Source: Pomacea canaliculata (Eukaryota > Mollusca > Gastropoda > Architaenioglossa > Ampullariidae). Taken from it: a stretch of DNA of 64,000 nucleotides. Each line of letters starts with the position of its first letter. The first letter of the stretch is position 1. Both the position numbers and the translations under genes were made by a program. The notes beneath the pieces are model-generated. The model did not search any database and was not told the origin of the DNA. It saw only the letters and a program-made list of their open reading frames with translations. The DNA is taken from the NCBI RefSeq assembly GCF_003073045.1, contig NC_037594.1, positions 21,210,927-21,274,926 on the forward strand, given 5' to 3'. Shown in pieces: positions 36,761-48,661 of the stretch.

Positions 36761-39668
36761 TAGCTTAACTGGAGACTGTTTTCGTTACAGTAATGGTTTC
36801 CAGTGGATATGCTGCAGGTTTTTGTTTTCAATGTATCTCTTATTTATATTTCGTATGCACTTTCATTCTTGGAGAAATTTTGACTGCAAGCATGCTTAAC
36901 ACATTAACTCGACATCTCTGATCGTTAGTTTTGGGGTTAGGTTTGCAGTTTAACGTTAAGGTTAGAGTTTAAGAAAGAGAGAAACAGAGAAAGAAACTAA
37001 GACAATGAAAAATCTAGCCACTAAATTGTTTCGAACATTTGCTGGAATTTCCTGTAACGGTGATTTGATTTAGGACCTCTCACGTGACAGCCTGAAATCA
37101 TTAGCTCGCCAGAGCTTGTCCGTGGGGACGTTAACTGCACGCGACGCAAACGATGAATGATGCCAAGTGAGAATTGCACCATGTGAGAACCATGCGACGT
37201 GTCTGGAAAATCCTCCCGACGCTAAATTCACTTTAAGCGCGCACAGAACAGCCCCGCGCTCGTCCGCAGACGTGAGACCTTCTGTTCTTGTAATCGGGGA
37301 GCTGTCGCTTTAAATGATTCAGCTTCAGTTTACAGTTTTCGGGGCGAGGCGGTTCGTTTCCTCAGGAGAAGATCAGTTGTCGTGAGCTCAGGCTGTAAGT
37401 CGAGATCGAAAATGCCAGACCTGTTTGTCGACCTGTCTACCGCCTTTCTCTAGCTAGACGATTGTAGGTTTGCATATATTCTTAACACAGATATATTATT
37501 ATCATTACTCACTCTATATATTCTTCATGTGTACACCAGACTATACACATGGGCGTACGCTGAGGCCGTTATTCACAAAACGATACGAGGAGAAGGAAGA
37601 GAAAAGGAATGAGGAAGAGATGAACCAAACTCACTCTCTCTCACTCACACACACACACTATCTTTCTCTCATTCTTAAGCATCCCACCATAGAGTATAGA
37701 TATATCTATGCTCTCTGCCCACACCCCATCCACACACTCACATGCACACCAATAACAAAACAGTAACAAAAGCAGCACTAACAACTTTCAGAAATAGTTT
37801 GCGTGAGATTTTTCTTTCCCTCTCCCCCCCCAACACACACTTCATCAGCAATCCAGCTTAAGTCCCGTGACACATTCCTTTCTTTTCAATCTGTTCAATG
37901 CGAGGGAATATATTTACACCAAAACATATCCAGGCTTTTGGTTTCCGTTGTCATCTCATATTAATCAGGGTCATGTACCGAGGTCTGTGGTACTAGTGTC
38001 ATCAGGATCATGTCACTAACATTACGGAGGTTCACAGCATTTTGACACTGACATCGCATGGTTCACATGAGGTCGAGCCTGACAGCCCTGCGGTCTTTCT
38101 ATATGTTTCTCGGCAAAGAGGTATTCGTGAGATAATGTTTAAAGAAACAAGCCAACTGAATTCTTGTGTCAGCAGTTATAGAACATATGTTAAGGCGTCC
38201 TCATTCGAAGAGATGCGCTGGTAGCAGCAACATTCCAAAGAAAGAGAGGAAACAAGGCCATTAAATCTGGTCCCCACGTGACCAAACCCAGCTTCGTCTG
38301 TAATAAAGTATCTGCCCCTTTCAGCCGAGAACTTGCGAAGTTGCAACTCGGTGGTTCAGCCTAGAAACCCACGAATGTCAATATGATTTTAAAATGATAT
38401 TTTCCCGTTCTAAACTGACTCTTAACCCCACGGGGGTCGGGGGGAGGAGAAAGCTGCTACAGAGGGGCTACTCTAGGGGGCTGATGGGAAGGGGCCGTGT
38501 CAATGATACTCAGGTATGAGCACTCTATCGGGCTTGCGTTGCCAGGCTTCCGAAGCGGCCGTGGGCATTGCCGGCTCCTGGGCCAACAAGAAAATGAACA
38601 CCGGGGCCTTGTTGCTCCTATCTGCCGGTGAGTCAAAAACGATGTAGAATATTCTTAACGGTGTTTTAATGTTTGGTACCACACCATCACCGTGCACCAC
38701 CGCTGTTCCCTGGCGTCCGACGCTCTCTACCTGCTCGACTGTTTTTGTTCTGTCTGTGTGTGTGTGTTTGAACTTGCTTTGGGGAGAAGTCTCAATATGA
38801 GGCTCAATATACTGATATTATCTAATGACATTCACAGTTAACGTCAACGTCGATGAGCGCTGCTTCTGACTTTGCAAATAGGAATAATTTTGGACAAGTC
38901 ATTTCCATTTCATGGCGCAGCTATTTCAAATGACTGGGAAAGGCTAGGGGAATATTTCTCATCAACTGAAGTAGCCGAATCATGATAGCATCGTCTTCTT
39001 TTTTTGACAAATATTTTTCGGAGTTAGTTAAGTCATAAACACCAAAAAACCATAGACACGCAGACAGACAGGCAAACAGAGGCAGGCAGATTTCGGTAGT
39101 TATGATTTGTAATACTTGTAAAAAATAAATCAAGACTATCAAGACACCGCCACCCGTTTCAGCTTAATGAGAAATGAAACTGTCAAAAATTCAGCTAAAC
39201 CTTCCTCTTGCATCCCTCTTCCCTTCTTTTAACCAGACTCCTACTCCACCTCCACTCTCCCTGCCTATCTGTCAGACCATGTGCTCCAGCACAAACGTCA
39301 AAACCAAAATAAACGCCGATCTCTTTTTTTCCAGAAAATTCCATCATTAAAGTGGGCGACTTGCAAACAGCAACGCTGGAAGGGAACTGAAGGCTTACAA
39401 AAAAAATTCAAGTGCCTTCATACTGACTCATAGAAGGCGACATTAAGTGTTTCCAGTCAGGCGGGACCCACAGTCTTCTCGTCTGTAAGCTTAAAGAAGA
39501 AATCCTCTTATCCCACTCATAAACACGTCTGTGTTTCTAAAGACGGAGCCAGAACCCAGACAGCAGGAGGAGGAGGAGGACTCGAGCAGGAGACGCGGTC
39601 AGTGCTGGGATTACGCGCGGAGAATGAAACCCTCGTTTGAAGTTCGCGTGCATATGAAGTGTAGGCAG

Positions 39669-39750
39669 GTGTGTGTGTGTGTGAGAGAGAGAGAGAGAAA
39701 GAGAAAGAGAAAGAGAAAGAGAAAGAGAAAGAGAAAGAGAAAGAGAAAGA
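39669..39750 (+). repeat. Compound (GT)n(GA)n(GAGAAA)n microsatellite
   Basis: Runs of GT, then GA, then about nine GAGAAA units. Apparent ORFs on both strands here are low-complexity shadows. Confidence 0.95.
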
Positions 39751-40017
39751 ATAGTCAAATTGCAAAATTGTCATGGAAATGAAAGTGGTCTTGTTTTCAA
39801 TACGTGTGCTTTGTGATTTACCGAGAGGCGAACTGAATGTATCCCCTTAAAAAGTACAAACGGGAGAAACCTGTGCCGAAAAGGAGCTTCAATCAAGGGA
39901 AATGTAACCACCCCACCAATCAAGTGTAGCCCACTCATCAACAATCCTCGTCCAGTGTTTTCAGCCACTCTCAAGAGAGCGCCGGTTGCAGGGAGAAAGG
40001 CATGCAACCCCCACATT

Positions 40018-40253
40018 CACAGTGATCCCAGCCACTCACCAGTGATCCCAGCCACACACCAGTGATCCCAGCCACTCACAGTGATCCCAGCCACTCACAG
40101 CGATCCCAGCCACTCAGAGTGATCCCAGCCACTCACCAGTGATCCCAGCCACTCACAGTGATCCCAGCCACTCACAGTGATCCCAGCCACTCACAGCGAT
40201 CCCAGCCACTCAGAGTGATCCCAGCCACACACCAGTGATCCCAGCCACTCACT
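40018..40253 (+). repeat. Minisatellite, 12 copies of a 19-21 bp unit
   Basis: Twelve occurrences of GATCCCAGCCA, each followed by a variable CTCAC, CTCAG or CACACC linker. Variant order recurs: units 4-7 and 9-12 show the same series of linkers (CAGTG, CAGCG, GAGTG, CCAGTG), so a higher-order block has been copied. Confidence 0.95.
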
Positions 40254-42771
40254 CGGACAGCAGCGAAAGTGGCTGGTACTGTTCTGTCCCCAACCTCACA
40301 TATATTTGATATTTTTGCTTTGTTTTGTGTCAGTAGGGGTTGGTGGATAATGATGGCTGTCAAGATCACAAAAGTTTTCACCTTTTTAGTACAAACAGAC
40401 GCAGTTCACTGCCTTCGGGAGAATTTTGTAGACTTCAAGGCTGGCGTGGATTTTGACAAGAAAGATGTGACTTCGCTTCATTTGGAAGTCTAAACAATGC
40501 TACCTAGTGAATTTAGTCTTAGAGTCACACTTCCTGCCATCTCGTCCCTTTGTTTACATTCGTATAATAGCAGAAGCGCATGCAACAAAGCTATACAAAC
40601 AGGTAACACAGCCACACAACACTACTCTACTTCCCTCCCTCTCTCTATATATATAAACAACAGAAATAGCAGCAAAATTTCTCATGGAAATTTTTTTTTA
40701 TCGAGAATATTCGACCAAACCCAGGGCTGACTAACGGACACACACACAGAGGTTAGTGGCGGGGACTCGACTATAGTTGCATGCAGTCACTGAAGCAGAA
40801 CAGTCGCCATGCTCTGTGCTTCGGTGACACCTGGTGATTGTGACACCTGGCAGTGGCAGGCAAGTGTGAGTGCAGGGTGCAGTTCGGTCACCGTTGCTGA
40901 GCACATGCACGACAATCACACGCCAGCTGGGCCCCTGACACACTCGACTGACCTGCGCACGCACATACACATTTCTTGTGTCTCAGTCAGCGCGACAGAC
41001 TACTTGTCACACAGTCTAGAACACAAAGACACTAGGAGTGACTAAGATGTCACAACAGTGATGCTCACATAGGTAACTACAGATTCCTTGGATGTTCGTG
41101 GGGCAAAGTTGTTCGACGTTCACCATGAAAATATAATTGCTTTTATTCCTGCATTGTAATTAGTTGAGTGTAATTCTGGTCGATTGCTGAAACCAAGAAT
41201 TTTCTGTCTCTGTCACACACACACAACTTGCCTCTGATTATTTTGTTTTGCTTCAGACAAACAAATATACTGATACTGATGTAAATAATGTCCCGGCATA
41301 ACTTTTAAACATACTTGATTCCCCCTCCCTTTCTTCTGAAACGGTTCTATTCTATATTCAGTGGTTCTCTCTCTCTCACACACAAACACAAGATTTCCTT
41401 CATTTAAAAAAATGTTAGTTCTCGGTTGCCACGCCCATCCTGCCAGTCAATCTTTGAGTGGCGGGTAATTGGCCACGCCTTCCCTCCCTGGCCCTCGTGT
41501 GCGTTGAGAAGGCAGACGGCGCATGGCGCCAACTAGGGAGTTTCCGCAATGAATGTGAATAAATTATGTCAAAACAGCGAACATTAAAGGGGATGATGTT
41601 TTAATGCTTGGCCTTAATAATGTGAGTCTTGTGCACTCAGAGACTGGCTCCGTAATGAGGTGACTATGTCGGCCTCGCTTTCCGCACAGCTTAGTGCTCT
41701 CCCATGAACATCGCCGCTGGCTTTTTCGTATTTACTGCTGTAAATATTTTACTTCCACTTTTAAACTGTTTCCATGCGACGAAAGAGAAAATCAAAAAAG
41801 TCTCTGAAAATAAAATGGCGCATTTCCTCCGGGTGTATGCCTCTATGAGAAAATCGGTTTATTGATATAAATTCTGTTACTTAGAGAGTATTCTTGTTCT
41901 TTCTTTCTTGTCTTCTTCCTTGTAGCCTCCGTCCTAATAAGAGATAATTTCCCTCGTATTTTCTTTTTCTTACCGATCATAAAAGGTCTCATTGTATGTA
42001 GGAGCATGAACTGTGTTTTGTAACTGATATATCGTACCGAGTGTACAATGGCCGTTAAGACGATTAACTCTGTCTTTCAATATAAGAATGACATGAATGG
42101 CGGAAGGTTCTCGGGTGAGTTTTTATTTTAACTGAACAAACAAGGACACTTATATTTGTCGTAGCTGCTTGCTGTGGGTGTCTGCCTGGTTTGCCTGGGA
42201 AATGCTTGCCACAGGAGGTAGGCGGCAGAACTTCTAGAACCCTTTGGAAGAAGCAGACGTCAGCACGACAGGTAAAGACACGTGACTGCAAGAGGTCGCA
42301 AGGTCGCACTGCACCCTGAAATGACATTTTGTCTTCTTGTGCCTCGAGATGCGACCGCCATTTGTTTGGATGCTCAGGACGAGCTCGCCCCGTCAGCTGT
42401 TGTCAAACACGCGCCACCAAGCCGGTGCCACCTGGTGGGAGAGCAGGGGAGACCATTCGGCGGGACACGCCAGCCTGCGCCTTGTTGCGGTTTTAATGAT
42501 TCATAACGGGACAGCTATTTCCAAATTTCAGCTGCTGGTGGCGCCGTGAAGACCTCTTTCTCTCTCGCCCACCCATCCTTGAACACAGAACCCGCCCCAT
42601 GCACGTGCATGTTCGCAGCAGCACGCTGTCGCTCGCATGGAGGGAGGTCTCATCACCATTTGCTTCATCCGTACTGGAGGTACCCACGTGTGTAGTTTCG
42701 GGGAGAAAAAATGTTCTTTATTTCTGTAAAGATTTGGTGATATCGCACGGAACAACAACACGTGGCCACAG

Positions 42772-43156
42772 GATTTTAGTTATTGTGCATCGAAACAATG
42801 GAACTGTTTCCCTTTCCATACCCGCCACCTACCCACTACTGAATCCTTTAAACGTTCACTGAAAACCCACCTCTTCCATACACCCTTTCCCACCATGCTA
42901 GTCCTTTTTCACACCCTTCCCAGCTCGTCTTACTTTTGTAGTATCATGATAATTTCAGTTCTTGTTATTTGGTTCATCTTTGCGTTTTCTTTATTTGTTT
43001 TATTCATTACTAGTACTGTTGTTTATTCTTTCATAGTTCATTTGTTATTTATTTGTTTCCTGTCCCTTGAATGATGTCCATGTTTCGTTCTTGTTCTTAG
43101 GCGCTAAGAGCATGCATGATCCTTAGGAGTATGATCTTTACAAATTTTGTATTTAG
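42772..43156 (+). mobile_element. Non-LTR retrotransposon (LINE) 3' fragment
   Basis: In one frame from about 42797 the sequence encodes WNCFPFHTRHLPTTESFKR followed by SLKTHLFH, the hallmark C-terminal end of reverse-transcriptase ORFs of CR1/Jockey/RTE-like LINEs. A 3' tail with AGGCGCTAAGAGCATGCATG follows, a common LINE 3' terminal style. The rest of the element is missing, as expected for 5'-truncated insertion. The clade is not resolved. Confidence 0.75.
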
Positions 43157-46100
43157 CAGTAGCATGTTGTCATTACACCCGCTTCTGGGAAAGCCGTGAT
43201 GTAAGTCTGCAGTCAGGAAGGGGCATTAAAAAAATGAGAAACGAAATATTTTGCTTTCAAGATGAAAACAAAAAATGTACGAAGTCCGTTCAATCGAGAG
43301 AATCCACAGTAAGTCAGTTCTACCACGTGACACAACTTTATTACTTTTTGGTTTTGGCGGGTGCGGGTGTGGGTGTGGGATTTAGTGATGTTCTCGCTCT
43401 AGAAGTCAAGCAACATCCTCTTCCACCCCCTCTTCGCGCCTCATTCCCACAAACCACTGCGGTTCACCAACGGGTAAACGCAAGTGGCAAGCCAGATCAA
43501 GGTGGCAGACGATCAAAGTAGTCCCGCAGGGAGGGCGGAGTGATTTCTCGTGGCGCGACCTTGATGGAGCGACCTGCCAGGACTCGGCCCCAGAAGGGAT
43601 CTGGCCCTCCAGCGTGTTGCGCGACTTAAAGAAGCCTGTCACCCACGGCCAGGGGCAGCTACTGTGTCATCGTGCTCTTTGATGAGGCAGTGACGGATCG
43701 TGCTGCTCACCTGACGCATGCGCGAAGAAAATTTATGGTCAGACCTAACTCTCGAGTAGGAACTGGTTAGGGTTAGGTGCGTACAGTTGCACCTCTATTA
43801 CATACCATGAACCAGTCAACCAGCCAACAAAGCATCCGATCAACCAACCCATCCCCAGTAAATGCAAAGGTCAAAAGTAAAGCTTTGGGGGGGAAGGGGG
43901 GGTTAGTAAGTTTGCATCGTTTTTAGCTACAAGATAGGATAAAGCTCAGACTTTACGGCCAACAACGCTTGACCGCTCAGACAGGAGCAGGTAACTGACA
44001 ATTGATGTCAGTCCGGGTGTTCAAAGGTCACGCTCTCACTATCCTCGAGACCACTGATCCGAATCTGGACAAAGATGTCTCTTCCATGACAGCGGCTTGT
44101 CTAGAATGCGAGGGCTGGCATGAGAAGGAAACGGCTTTCACGCATTTAGTGTCTCCGTCTGATATTTGTGCCTTTCAGATGACCACTACGTGGACCTCCG
44201 AAAAAATGACGAGATTAACGAGGTGGGCCCCAAACGCTTGTAGAAGTAGGAGGTGGGGTAGGGTAGGAAAGGGAGGGAAAGAAGGGGTGAAAGAAAGGGA
44301 GAGACTATTATCAAGATCTGGTCACTATGCATAAGAGAAAGGGACGAATGAATAAACCAAAGAAGTCGTGTCTGTGTGTGTTTTCGAAGCTCAGTCGGGA
44401 CCACAGTCCGGCCTCGTGACTGAGTACCATGTGAACGCTGGGTGAGGGCTGTCACGCCACCACGCAGACTGAGTTCCCGTTAGTAAACTACGAGACTACA
44501 TTTATGTCGACTTCACTAGCCATGGAAGCCACAATCGCATGTTAGTAATGGGAAGTAGCTATACGACTGGCATTTGCTGACTCACGAAGGGGCCTGTGAT
44601 TTATTATCCCAGATCCTACATGGAGACAGCGTTGTTGTCCACTGAGAATCAACTTATATTACTTGTAACCTCTAATTCATCGCAGATGCTGTGAAGCCAC
44701 ATCTGCAAATTTCAAACCTGGCTAATCTCGACATGTTCGACACTTTTTCTGGTCCCTCCTCCCTCTTTTTCAATATCTGAAAGATAAATCTTCAGCTCTG
44801 CTGGGATTATTCAAGGGTCTTTAGAAAGTGTTCATAACCCGTTGCCGTCCTACCTCGCGAGCAGTTACGACACAAGGAATGCTCACAGCCTCAACAGGCG
44901 CCCTGTTCGAGAGCACAGAGCACTTGCTTTTGAAGACCAAACAGGCTTTCGTTGTCGGATGCCGTTCCCTTGTTTACAGCAAATACAACAACCGAGTTTG
45001 TCTTTCGACTCCACTCGCATTTCCTGTTGGGCCTATCTGCGAGACTCTCGCCAGCGCCGCGAGAGCTTGGCGTCACTCGGTCGCCTGTTAATCACTTCAT
45101 CTCCAAACGCTCAGGCCGATGAGAGGAGATAGACCTGATATTTACATATACAGTCAATTATTCCTCATTTTCCTTCGAAATCTGTCTGCAATGTGTTTGT
45201 CTGGAGAGGCTGCCCCCACTCATACCTTTTTTCTACCCCTACCTCTCCCCTGCCTATTACCCGCTGGAGAAAAAATGAGAGCGCCAGCAATGCTGTGATT
45301 GGCACCCCATGGGAGGAGGCTAAAGAGTGTAGGAGTCGCGAATGCAGAAAAATGAAAGAGCTTATTGGCAGCAAAATCATGCTGGAAAAGGTGGAGCACA
45401 CATGAAACAGTTCCTTCGCAGACTTAATGTCTCGCTCTGTCTTTCTCTTTTCTTTTTCTTCTCTCTCTCCCTCTCTCTGCAGTACTAACTACAGCCACAG
45501 TGGCAGTAACATATATCATATATTATAATAGATCGCCCTCGCGAATTCTATGTAAAAATACAACGAGTGTGATCGATTCCATTAAAGTTTAGTGATTCAC
45601 ACATAACAATAGATGGATAGAAGAAAAGTCACCTGACTAATCGACAGACGGAGACAGGTAGGTAACAAACAGGAAGCCTTCCAGACAGACAGACAGACGA
45701 ACAGAAAGAAAGAACACATGTAATGAGGTAGAGGTTGCAAGAAGGAAGAAAAGAGCGGCGCCAGCCCTATTGCCTTAATGCTGATTACCGGGTCTTGGGA
45801 CTAATTACTGGTATTAACGTCACGTGTACGAGGACTGTAGACCCCAACGACTTTTTTCCTCCTTAAAAACATCGTCATCGTCGAAGACCATCGATGCAGG
45901 CTTGAAGTATGGAGGTGGGTAGGAGGAGGGAGATATGGGAAGGTTTGGGTACCTTAAAGGTGGCATGGAAGCAGGTAATACTTAGCCAAGGCGAGTGAGG
46001 GGTCGGGGTCGGGTAGGGAATGGGGCACGAGGGGAGGGAGGTATGAAGGTGGAAGTGATGGTGCTAATAGTGGTGGAGGGTCCGCAGTGTGGGACTGGAT

Positions 46101-48002
46101 ATGCCAATTAGATCCGCAGCAGTGGATGTTTGCCACTGCAATTGTTTGTCAGCCTTGGGTGGCGGTGTCACGGGAAAATGAACTGGTTTTGCCCCAAGTT
46201 TCAGATTTTAGAAGAGAAGATTTTTGAATACATTTAATGCAAATGTATGTTCAAACAGTACAAACCGATGACCGGCAGTTAATCCGTGTCTTTAACCGAA
46301 CCGCCTTTCCCAGCCTGAATTTCAGCTATCTACGGTTTGAACTCGGATCGCCAACAATGTTTAGGGTGGAAAAAAGTGTTTCCACAAGTTTCCATGGAAA
46401 CCTTTCGTCTGCAAGTCGATCTTCGCAACTGACTGACTGATCTCTCGTATCGAAAGTGTGTTAAATAATAGTAACATTACCTGGACGTGCAGGTGTGCTT
46501 CACGAGTGTAAAAAAACATTAATGTCATCGTATGTATGTAACAAAATAAACATATTTGTTGAAATATTGTCAGTCGTAAGTATCTGACAGATTACACAGA
46601 GTAATAGACTACTTTGTAAGTACATTAAGTAGCCATGAACGAGCATATGGAAAGTCCAATGCTCAGACCTACGGACGGACGATCGACAGTGAGGATTTAC
46701 ACTGCCACTCCTTTAACCGCTAAAACAGAAATAAAGCTTGGTTTAAATTCATAGAAAAATTATTTGCATCACCTGGAAGGAGCATTCTTCGATGCATCAT
46801 CCATAGGTCTGGCCAAAACCCTGCTAATCAAATCCAAAGAACTATACTTTGATTGCCTGAACCAAGTTCAAATCGAAAGGGATTTTTCGGTTTACACACC
46901 ACTTTAGAGATTCGAAAGAGGAAACTTTGCTATCCGAAAACTTGGTAACAGTGGAAATCCGCATGCAAAGCACAAACACGAACGCGCGAGCGCACTAATC
47001 CCGTTCTCTCCTCGTTTTTATGTCCATTTTTTTCCCTCGGAGTCATCGACAAAAGAGTTCGTAACATTTTTAAGCTTTAATAAAATTAAAACAGTGGTCC
47101 CATCACTGGCACCAGCTTAAGAAGCAGCTTGACCAGGCTCACACTCACACACACAGGCAGGCACCTTCACAGGTGTGAGCTTAGATGTGGGTGCCCAAGT
47201 TCCCTTTACACCGGCGCATATGAAATGGAGGAAAACAAAGGACGGTCGATATTGGAGGAGACAAGGTGTCTGTCCTGCGCAGTCACAGCTGGTCGAGAGG
47301 TTCATTTTACCTGGAGCCTTTCAGGTGTATTCTATTACCTGACAGGCACCTGCTTCACGTGACATTCCGGGCTGCACATCGAAGAGCAGTCCTTTGTCTG
47401 CAGCGATACTCTTGAAAGCTGGCTCCAGAAGTCTGCTCAGCGGCAACTTCCTTCTTAATTGAATTTCACAAAAAACCTGGCTAGCACAGCAGGAGGAAGG
47501 GTAGTGGCGGGAGGGAGGGGGAGAGACTGAAAGAAAGCTTTAGAGAAAGCGCAAAGCTTCTATATTTTTGTCTGTCCATCCATTTGTCCCTGAGCATTTT
47601 TCTATTTTGCTTATTTCTCTTACTCTCCTCTCCTAATTTCTCTCTCTCTCTAACTGTAAAATATCTGTAAAACAGCAACACGAAATTTGACATTTGCTTT
47701 ATGTGCTAGCAAAACACTTTTCCTAGAATGGTTTTTCCAACAATAAATAAATAAACGAAAACAAATTTTAAGTAAGGGAAAAATCGTCGTTCACTCAGTG
47801 CCCTCCATTTTGATTAAAACCTCCATCAGGAACAATAACTCTCTGGAAGCTAATCTCGTTAACCTGACATCGGCTATTATTTAAGCGCCAATTGCATTCG
47901 GAGTAAAACCTGTTTACAGGGCCACGGTCCAGGCGGCGACTCGTGCTTCCAGCTGAGGTCTGTGAGTGGCGCCAGATTTAATGTGGCATCGGCTCGACCA
48001 TG

Positions 48003-48050
48003 CTCTCTCTCTCTCACACACACACACGCACACACACGCACACACACACC
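48003..48050 (+). repeat. (CT)n(CA)n microsatellite
   Basis: CT repeats pass into CA repeats with two CG interruptions. Confidence 0.95.
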
Positions 48051-48308
48051 CCTCCCTTTTTCTAACAGACCGGTCTGGATGTGTAGCTGCACCTCTGTGG
48101 GCTGTTGTCAACGAACAACCAACCAACCTGTCTACTGGTTTCGCTTTGCTGTTATTTACCGCCGTATCGCCTACAGTAAATACTTAGTATGTGCATTTTG
48201 TCAGATGAACCATGTCCAGACAACTCGGCCTGCACACCCCTCATTTCACCCCCACCCCGGGTCACTAGTACTTAACGCTCAAAGGACAGTCGTGTGTGCG
48301 TGTGCCTG

Positions 48309-48337
48309 TGTGCGTGCGTGCGTGCGTGCGTGCGTGT
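48309..48337 (+). repeat. (GTGC)n microsatellite
   Basis: About seven GTGC units. Confidence 0.9.
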
Positions 48338-48637
48338 GAACAAGATCGGACGACGCGATAAATACGGCGCTGCACGTTGACAAGCGGGAACGAGGCGGGT
48401 CACCATGCTGACCCACGACGTACAGTGGAGCCATCTCGCGGCCGTATCGAAACCCTGAGAGCCCTTTTGTGTTATTTATTGTGCAGTCGATGGGAGTTTG
48501 AAGAGGCGCTATCTTTGCAATTGAAGGATTCTGAGGACGGCAGTAGAGGTTGTATGTCATTCTTCAGAATCGCATGTCATAGGATCTTCTAGGGTGGGCG
48601 GGGGACCTTTTTCTTTTCCTTTTTTTCTTTCTTGTTC

Positions 48638-48661
48638 TTTTTTTTTTTTTTTTTTTTTTTT
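48638..48661 (+). repeat. Poly(T) run
   Basis: 24 consecutive T. Could be the A-tail of a minus-strand retroposon, but no body is recognised. Confidence 0.85.

Larger units (their letters stand above)
36761..42771. other. Non-coding stretch with satellites and GC-rich patches
   Basis: No exon can be defended. Contents: a possible exon-like ORF near 38515-38631, a GT/GA/GAGAAA tract at 39669-39750, the minisatellite at 40018-40253, and a GC-box-like patch near 41.42-41.55 kb. Confidence 0.5.

Noticed and set aside
39517..39782. Frames of 73-85 codons on both strands with Lys/Arg or Ser/Phe repeats
   Set aside because: Translations of the GAGAAA microsatellite.
46290..46360. B-box-like GGTTTGAACTCGG, possible tRNA or SINE
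   Set aside because: No matching acceptor or D arm and no recognisable SINE body.
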